From: Plazaster borealis
Lineage: Eukaryota > Echinodermata > Asteroidea > Forcipulatida > Labidiasteridae
DNA: 64,000 nt
Assembly: GCA_021014325.1 (NCBI GenBank)
Contig: CM037472.1
Location: 18,895,063 to 18,959,062 of the forward strand
Direction of reading: 5' to 3'
The notes beneath the pieces are model-generated. The model was not told the origin of the DNA. It saw nothing but the letters and a program-made list of their open reading frames with translations, and did no database searches. Below, in pieces: positions 57,881-64,000 of the stretch; positions within the stretch are counted from its first letter, which is position 1, and each line of letters begins with the position of its first letter. The position numbers and the translations under genes are program-made.

Positions 57881-58007
57881 AATACGATTCCTTTATTTTT
57901 GCCTTGAGGACATCGTTCAGTGCTTTGTGCCAAAAAACATATTTTCTTATATTGTGAAATTGTAGTGTAGTGTTTGGAAGTTTTGGGTCCACACTCACTT
58001 AGTTATG

Positions 58008-58039
58008 TTGTACGGGTATTACATGTAATACCCGTACAA
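58008..58039. repeat. 32-bp perfect palindrome
   Basis: The left arm TTGTACGGGTATTACA inverts exactly with TGTAATACCCGTACAA. Outer ACTTAG/CTAAGT arms extend the hairpin with small bulges. Confidence 0.9.
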
Positions 58040-58248
58040 ACACTAAGTATTTGTGGTGGCGGGGTTCTATCGTTCTAATTCCCTTTTTAAAGAAATCATT
58101 TAGTGAGGGATACAATGAAATCGAGGAAGGAAATGGTTATTACGTCATGGAGGTTACGCTCAAACATCAAGATAGAATGCGAAATTTGCATGGTGGAAAT
58201 AGTAATTCAATCTAGTAAGGTGTGCAGTAAATCTCTCTTGTGAGTTGT

Positions 58249-58265
58249 GGTTCTGAGAAAGAACC
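58249..58265 (-). promoter_or_regulatory. Histone-like stem-loop in a second copy of the repeat
   Basis: The minus strand reads GGTTCTTTCTCAGAACC: a six-pair stem, with a loop one base longer than the histone type. ACAAGAGAGA follows about 8 bases later, resembling the purine-rich histone downstream element. Confidence 0.5.
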
Positions 58266-59202
58266 GGTGGTGAAACAACTCGAAGTTTGAGTCGATCAGT
58301 ATACTCTGAATCTGATTGTCATCATGAGAATTCTGTTACCGAAAAAACGCAGATGTTTTTGTATCGTTCGTGTCACCAGGTCCACGGCGTGAATGGTGAC
58401 CTGACTTTAACGGTGGGCTTAATCGGCGCTCATCTTGAAGGTTGAAACAAATCAATTGCAAACGTTCAGCGCACTTTGGTGACCGTACCTTGCATCCGAC
58501 ACCCACAGACCATGCACAGACATGACCTTTTTGTCCGGCCGGATATGCGAACCCTAATTATTGACAAAATGACTTCGATTATGACTGCACGTACTTCCTA
58601 TCTCCAGCTTTCAGCAAATCTCCGGAAAGGGCACTGTTCTTACAATGCAGGTTGTTCAAAAAATAAAATAAAATAAAACATTTCATTTTACAACTCCTTA
58701 AGTTTTATCATATAGTTTGTTTTAATGATTTTAACGTTATACACCACTTTCGAACAAACTCAGTGTTTTATTACACATTTTTCTTTCAGTTTTCTAGATT
58801 GTTTTCTTTGTTCGTTTCAACCCTTCGGGATAATGTTTCGTTTTTAGTAATTAGTGTTTTATGGTTCGTTTTTTTAGATATTGTTCAGAGTTGGTGCAAA
58901 CAATAACCAATCAATGAAACTTTGATAAGTCCCAATCCAATCCAAATCACATTTCATAACACGTTTCATCATTGGTGCCACCAGGCATTGTCAAGTCATC
59001 AATTGGTTTGGTATTGGTTTCCCCTCCATGGTTTTCCTCACAAGCCAAATTAGTTTTATGGTGGATTTTCAGCGGTTCTGCGGTTGTACGACTTGTCTCA
59101 TCCTCCATCTACATGTAAATGTAATACGTTTTCCAGCCTCTCACATGATAGTTTGCGCCATTTGGTTTATGGTTAGGCGTACGCCACAATGAAGTTTGGT
59201 TC

Positions 59203-59533
59203 TTAAAGGCATCGTACACTTTTGGTAACAGCTCAAAATCATTGTCCACATTTTGTGTGATTCAACATATGCATGAACAAACCTGTGAAAGTTTGAGGTC
59301 ATTGAGATCACGAGAAAATAGTGAAAAGAGACCTTATGTGTTTTCTGTTTTTTCAAAATATCGCGCGTGATAAAAACTATTGTTTTACTCTTTTCTCAGA
59401 AACGATAGCATTTTAGGCAGAAATATTTTAAGGAACCCTTTTTACCATTACTTACTTTAAATCATGTAAGTTGTGTGTGAATCTGTGAACATTTGTGTTT
59501 TTCGATCTTACCAATAGTGTACAGGGCCTTTAA
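59203..59533. mobile_element. MITE family B variant
   Basis: It runs from TTAAAGGCATCGTACACT to AGTGTACAGGGCCTTTAA, with the core GATCACGAGAAAATAGTGAA. Its right end truncates the minus-strand open frame at 59520-59817. Confidence 0.85.
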
Positions 59534-59817
59534 GGGTCCCTGGCGTAGGTTTCGATCAAGTACTAGGTTATAATATCGCGCCATGGCTTTCTGTGCACAG
59601 GAAGTCTTCCTTCTTGCCTGTTGAAACCGCAAGGTTGTATCTGGTTCTTTCCTGGCATTATCTCTAAGTCTGTCGTCGGCCATGGTATCTCTGACAACAT
59701 CATGTTGGTAGGGTGTTCGTGCAAGTGATCATATAGACTTGGTTCAAAGTCGGGTCTCGTGCGTGCTAATCGAGTCAGTAATCTATGAGTGTTGTAACGC
59801 GCGCCCTCTAGTGTCAT
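59520..59817 (-). CDS. Possible small minus-strand coding exon, unrecognised
   Basis: Two overlapping minus-strand frames are open. One begins at ATG 59817 (MTLEGARYNTHRLLTRLART… 84 residues). The other begins at ATG 59683 in excellent context, ACCATGG (MADDRLRDNARKEPDTTLRF…, about 50 residues before it runs into a MITE end at 59533). The second is rich in Arg/Lys/Asp and looks like real protein, but I recognise no family. Two CCAAT boxes lie upstream at 59888 and 59921. It could be a first exon, an exon cut by the MITE, or chance. Confidence 0.3.
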
Positions 59818-59887
59818 TTATTTGCCATCCAGTGAATTTTGGATCGCGACACCCGACTTGGTGAATCCGCCAGAAGTTTGTACACGG

Positions 59888-59925
59888 CCAATGGAGCTCA
59901 TCTACCGATTTGGGTAGCAGCCAAT
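59888..59925 (+). promoter_or_regulatory. Paired CCAAT boxes, possible divergent promoter
   Basis: CCAAT occurs at 59888-59892 and 59921-59925, 33 bp apart, between the minus-strand ATG (59817) and a plus-strand ATG in good context (AAAATGGCG at 60035). The hAT-like element interrupts the plus side at 60048. Promoter function is inference. Confidence 0.3.
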
Positions 59926-60047
59926 GAGATTGCAGCATTCAGAATACATTACTGTTATGTACACTTTGACCTGAAAAATTGATGAATATTCAAGACTTCC
60001 TTGGAAACTCTGCCATACAACTTTGTTTTGAAAAATGGCGACTATTG

Positions 60048-61356
60048 CAGCGGCGTAGCTAGGAATTTTTCGGTGGGGGGCACAGGGGGGGCATTGCTTC
60101 CAAGTGGGGGGGCCCAGGGAAAATGGGTGTGTCAGTGGTGGTGGGGGTCATGTACTCCTAGCCCTAGAACTATGAGGTTTGATCCGCTATCGTCTCCACG
60201 AACCTCATATAGAGGGCCATGTACAATATCCTATTAGAAACTTTTTGCCCTTCACATTTAAATGCACCTGGAGTTCCTCTTTTGAAACCGGATCTCGCGA
60301 AAATTAGTGTTTTTGTTCTCACAGTGAGCTCGGCGCGGGTCCAGAAAATCCACCTCAAAAACCGGTTAAAATCTCACTGTTTTTCAGAATCCTCGCCTTC
60401 CGGTAGCAATATGGCCGCCCGCCGTAATTTATAAATGGTATGCTGCGTGCTACGCTGGTAACGACCATCGTTGCGCGTACGCGTAGCATAACTTTTGGTC
60501 CCTCCGGCATGTAGGGCGCACCCACTAATTCCACTTCCATAGCATTCAGTGCAAAAGGCTAAATATTCAAAAATACACGAAAAATACTTAAAAGTCTCAC
60601 AGCTTTTTACAGTAAAGGAAAAGTATATATTGACTCGTGAACTTTTATTCTCTGCTCAATCTAATATGGGGAGTCCCTGGTACCGGTCACGTCGAGTTAT
60701 TCTCCCTCAAATAAAAACACCCCTACACCGGTGTAATTTTCCAAACGTCCGAGCATCAATCTTGAAAAATGTCCCTACACCTCTCGGCAAATAGGACCAT
60801 TTTTTCAGGGCCTATGTCATCAAAAATACCTCAAGTTGGAAGTCAACAACCCCAGGTTACAATTGGGGAATTTTTGCACTCTACCCTTTTGTTGGGCTCT
60901 CAAATGTTACAAAATATTCATGAGCTCGACGCTCTGTTTTCTCCATATTTAGTGGGGTGCACCGTAGGCCGTATATACCGGTAATCAATGGTTTGCAGCG
61001 CGCAACGCTGGTCACAATTACCAACGGCTTATGTTTATACACGTGAACCGTTGGTTATCGTTTACCAGCGTAGCGTGCAGCACACCAACTGTTTTCATTC
61101 CGCTGCATTGCATTGATCAACACGTGGGCGCGCGCGCTCAATTCCCACAGCGTAAGTTAAACAATAATTATTGGCTTTGAAAACAACTAAAGTTTGTTTT
61201 ACTTTATTGTAAATGAAGGCCTACAAATAGCAGATGTATTTTGTTTCGTAATGTTTTGTTTTCATTCTTTGAACTTTCTTTTGTGTGGGCACTATTGCAA
61301 TTTTTCATGGGGCACCTGGGGGCACTGGAAATTTGTGGGGGCACGTGCCCCCGCTG
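60048..61356. mobile_element. hAT-like non-autonomous DNA transposon with 8-bp TSD
   Basis: The element starts CAGCGGCGTAGCTAGG and ends …CCCCCGCTG, so the terminal CAGCGG/CCGCTG inverts perfectly. It is flanked by the 8-bp direct repeat GACTATTG at 60040-60047 and 61357-61364. CAG-type ends plus an 8-bp duplication are hallmarks of the hAT superfamily. No transposase frame is visible. G-rich tracts lie just inside both ends. Confidence 0.85.
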
Positions 61357-61364
61357 GACTATTG

Positions 61365-62960
61365 GTGGTGAAGGTACGATGTGCATTAATGGTTGTTTCA
61401 TGACTGGATGGTGGATGCTTTGGTTCTCAAACGTTAGGGCTCATCGTGATCATGAACAAGGTCTTTAGATTCTGTCTTTCCGCCAGTATATCAATATTTA
61501 AGTGGGGTATTGTTCAGTTGTTAAAATCATAAGATATGACGACCGTTTGGGGCTCAATGAGTCAACGGATCGGTTTTGCATTGACGCCGTGTGAATCTCG
61601 TGGGGCTCCGCGGAGCTGCAGCTATGCGGAGCAAGGTCCAGCCCCCACGAACTGGCAGCGGGACCGGAAGGGTCGGGAGTCCGAGGGGATTGGAGAAGCA
61701 TGATGCAGACCGGGGCAACGTCGTAGTTAATACGTACTATCCATTGTCACACCCTCACATGTCTTAAAAATACCAAAATATAAACGGAAATTCTTCAAAA
61801 CTTGGAAATGTATTTATTAAGAGTTTAGCTTGTTGAAGAATATTTTTCATAATTTTTCTTCCCATAATTGGCAACTTATTCAAAGTTTAAAATCACGTAA
61901 TGTTTGTGGTTTAACGGTTCATTGTGCAGTAAGAACAGTCCATTGTTACACCTGCACAGAACCCCTCTTAAAAAAATATATAGGCCTAAACATAAAACGG
62001 AAATTCGTCAACAAAGGGAAATCTATCTAAAAGACTAGACTGGCTTATATTAAATATCGATTCTTCACATCACATACATATTAACCTGATTGTAACGCCG
62101 TGGAGTTATTGTGAACACCTACTTGAACGAGTCCTCATAAATTGAACTGATCTCATTGGTCAGCAGCGGACGCGTGCGTTGCTTATTTAAACTATTGCAT
62201 ATGCATAATGAATAACTACATATCACGCAGGGGGGTGCCTCCTGGCAGATTCATCAAGTCGGACTTTCGAATCAAGTTGATTTGCACTTTCCTGGCGAGT
62301 GAGGGCGCACAACAAAGTGGTGAAATAAAGCTGCGATTCTGAGTTAAAGTGCATTCAGTGTATTAATCAGACGACGAAGGACTCGACGAAAGTTCGACTT
62401 GGGTCAAGTCTAGTGATCATAGGCTTCGTCCATCCATAACTGACGGGCAAAGAGACCCACCCATGACTAGAGCCTATGTTTCTTCCGTTTGACAGTTTCA
62501 CTGGGTATAAATTAAACAATATCACATCACTTCAGTTTGTTCTCTTGCCAGGTTGGTGACGCAGAGCGAGCATATTTCAGTCTGTTTGGAACTAGGCCCA
62601 GAAAATAACATAATTATTATTGTTGGATGTCGGAATGAATTATTGTGAACTATGATCGATGTTGTGAAATTCCATCGCTATGGCTCATTTTGTATAGTGA
62701 CGACAAACGGGATTTTTTTTCTTGGGCCGGGTACTGCTATACGCTTGTTGCATGTGAGCCTCTAATCAGCGTCTGTGGATGTTTTTGCTTTTTTTATTTT
62801 ACCTTGAACTGCTTGATATCACTCGTCTGGGAATTCAAATTAGGCCTGTTATCAACTTTCAAATTAAACTTGTATAACGAGCGACACTGGTCCTTTCCCA
62901 CAGACCAATACTACGACGTCCTGGAAGGAATCTGTGAACATTTATATTTATTCACTCGAT
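61365..62960. other. No gene recognised
   Basis: The region contains a GC-rich patch (61590-61690) with nested palindromes such as CTCCGCGGAG and AGCTGCAGCT and with GTGGGGCT/AGCCCCCAC arms. The rest is AT-rich unique sequence. The open frames have no recognised domain. Confidence 0.5.
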
Positions 62961-62966
62961 GGGAAT

Positions 62967-63296
62967 GACTCAAAACAAATATTAGCATAAAAACTTACTT
63001 GGTAACAAGCATCGGAGAGCTATTGATAGTATAAAACATTAGGAAACGACTCCCTCTGAAGTAACGTAGTTTTTGAGAAAGTATAATTTCTCACTAAAAT
63101 AATAAAAACTTATTGCAAAAAGTTTTTATTCCTGTCTGAAAGCACACAAATTTGAACAACAAGGGTGTTTTCTTGCAACTTTGATGACCAAATTGAGCCC
63201 AAATTTTCACGGGCTTGTTATTTTATGAATATGTTGGGATACAAGTGAGAACACTGGTCTTTGACATTATTTCAAAACGTGTTCAGTGCCTTTAAG
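62967..63296. mobile_element. MITE family A copy, left end missing
   Basis: It starts inside the element (GACTCAAAACAAATATTAGC) and ends GTTCAGTGCCTTTAA. The internal order matches 53171. Confidence 0.85.
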
Positions 63297-63540
63297 TTCA
63301 GTCTAGAAATTTGACTTTTGTCAATCAATTCCCATAACACAATCCCCATGTACCTAATGTACAACCTGCTGTGCAGTGCATTTCTCTATGATTTAACAAG
63401 TGTGAAGCTTGTGATAATCACCCTTCCATTCCGTTCATGTTCAAGCCATTATCCGCTGATGTGTTGAGACTTGACACTCAATTATGTTCAATCAATCGAT
63501 ATGCACATCTTATGACGACTCTGGGGGACTGGGGGCGAGA

Positions 63541-63640
63541 TTTTTTCCTACGAACTTGTTGTCCCTCATACGCCCTCTTTTGAATCATCCTCCTCCATGT
63601 TAATTTCCCGTATGGGGACAACAAGTTCGTAGGAAAAAAA
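63541..63640. repeat. Foldback hairpin, arms about 32 bp
   Basis: The left arm 63541-63572 (CCTACGAACTTGTTGTCC core) inverts with 63609-63640 (GGACAACAAGTTCGTAGG core) around a loop of about 36 bp. Weaker pairing continues outward (GGCGAGA/TCTTGCG). Confidence 0.9.
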
Positions 63641-63874
63641 AACTCTTGCGACCAGGGGATCGGTTACCATACTCTGTAGCGGACTCTGGTGTGGTGAAGA
63701 ATACTCGCCAATGTCTCGGTCTTAATTATGCGTTGATTCACTAATATTCTACTAAAATTGAAATGTTGAGCACTGGATTCGTTTCAAGAAGTAGGCCGAC
63801 TATAACTTTATAAATTCATCTGCCATGCTTGGAGATACATTCTACAAAATCCTTGATAGAGTCGATGGTGTACT

Positions 63875-64000
63875 TTAAAGGCACTGAACACTTTTGGAAA
63901 TTGTCAAAGACCAGTGTTCTCACTTGGTGTATCCCAACATATGCATAAAATAACAAGCCTGTGAAAATTTGGGCTCAATTGGTCATCGAAGTTGCAAGAA
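63875..64000. mobile_element. MITE family A copy, cut by the window edge
   Basis: It begins TTTAAAGGCACTGAACAC and continues through CAACATATGCATAAAATAAC to the last base. Confidence 0.88.

Larger units (their letters stand above)
55144..59519. other. Region downstream of the sulfotransferase, repeats only
   Basis: I see no AATAAA close to the stop codon. The region holds MITE D (55219-55401), MITE A' split by a SINE (55540-56311), two short palindromic insertions, MITE B (56426-56796), a LINE tail (57660-57880), a 32-bp palindrome (58008-58039), a histone-stem-loop repeat (58225-58330) and MITE B (59203-59533). Confidence 0.65.

Overview
The window is animal nuclear DNA. It is AT-rich and intron-rich, with consensus GT/AG splice sites, tRNA-derived SINEs, decayed LINE pieces and very many short inverted-repeat DNA transposons (MITEs). 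The protein sequences and the repeat style suggest a marine invertebrate deuterostome, most likely an echinoderm. That placement is inference; the sequence contains no species marker I can prove.

Gene 1 (+ strand, 11030-42603) is an inositol-1,4,5-trisphosphate 3-kinase. I assembled it from eight coding exons with matching splice phases (425 codons plus stop). It has the calmodulin-binding segment, the P-x-x-x-D-x-K-x-G inositol-phosphate-binding motif, the S-S-L-L motif and the catalytic D-F-G-K-T, and it ends in an unusual Thr/Ser/Pro-rich tail with three 13-residue repeats. A second possible first exon lies at 19384-19464, 280 bp before exon 2, and has a matching phase. The introns (up to 8.6 kb) are filled with MITEs, SINEs, tandem arrays and a LINE fragment. 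The roughly 7 kb after the stop codon is mostly unique AT-rich DNA with several AATAAA signals and probably includes a long 3' UTR.

Gene 2 (+ strand, coding 54025-55143) is an intronless-coding, type II membrane Golgi sulfotransferase-like protein related to the heparan sulfate 3-O-sulfotransferase/NDST fold. Several residues expected to bind PAPS or to catalyse are changed. Probable 5' untranslated exons lie near 52.1-52.3 kb and at 53842.

From 55.1 kb to the end there is no secure gene. This part holds nested repeats, a LINE tail, an approximately 1.3 kb hAT-like element with an 8-bp target duplication, a possible small minus-strand exon beside two CCAAT boxes, and several near-perfect palindromes. 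The 11 kb before gene 1 is likewise repeat-rich.

The most unusual signals are: a 28-38 bp perfect palindrome family flanked by 7-bp direct repeats; a 149-bp tandem array carrying an ETS-like palindrome in an ITPK intron, beside two units with a 14-bp CRE palindrome; and a dispersed repeat that carries a histone-mRNA-type stem-loop.
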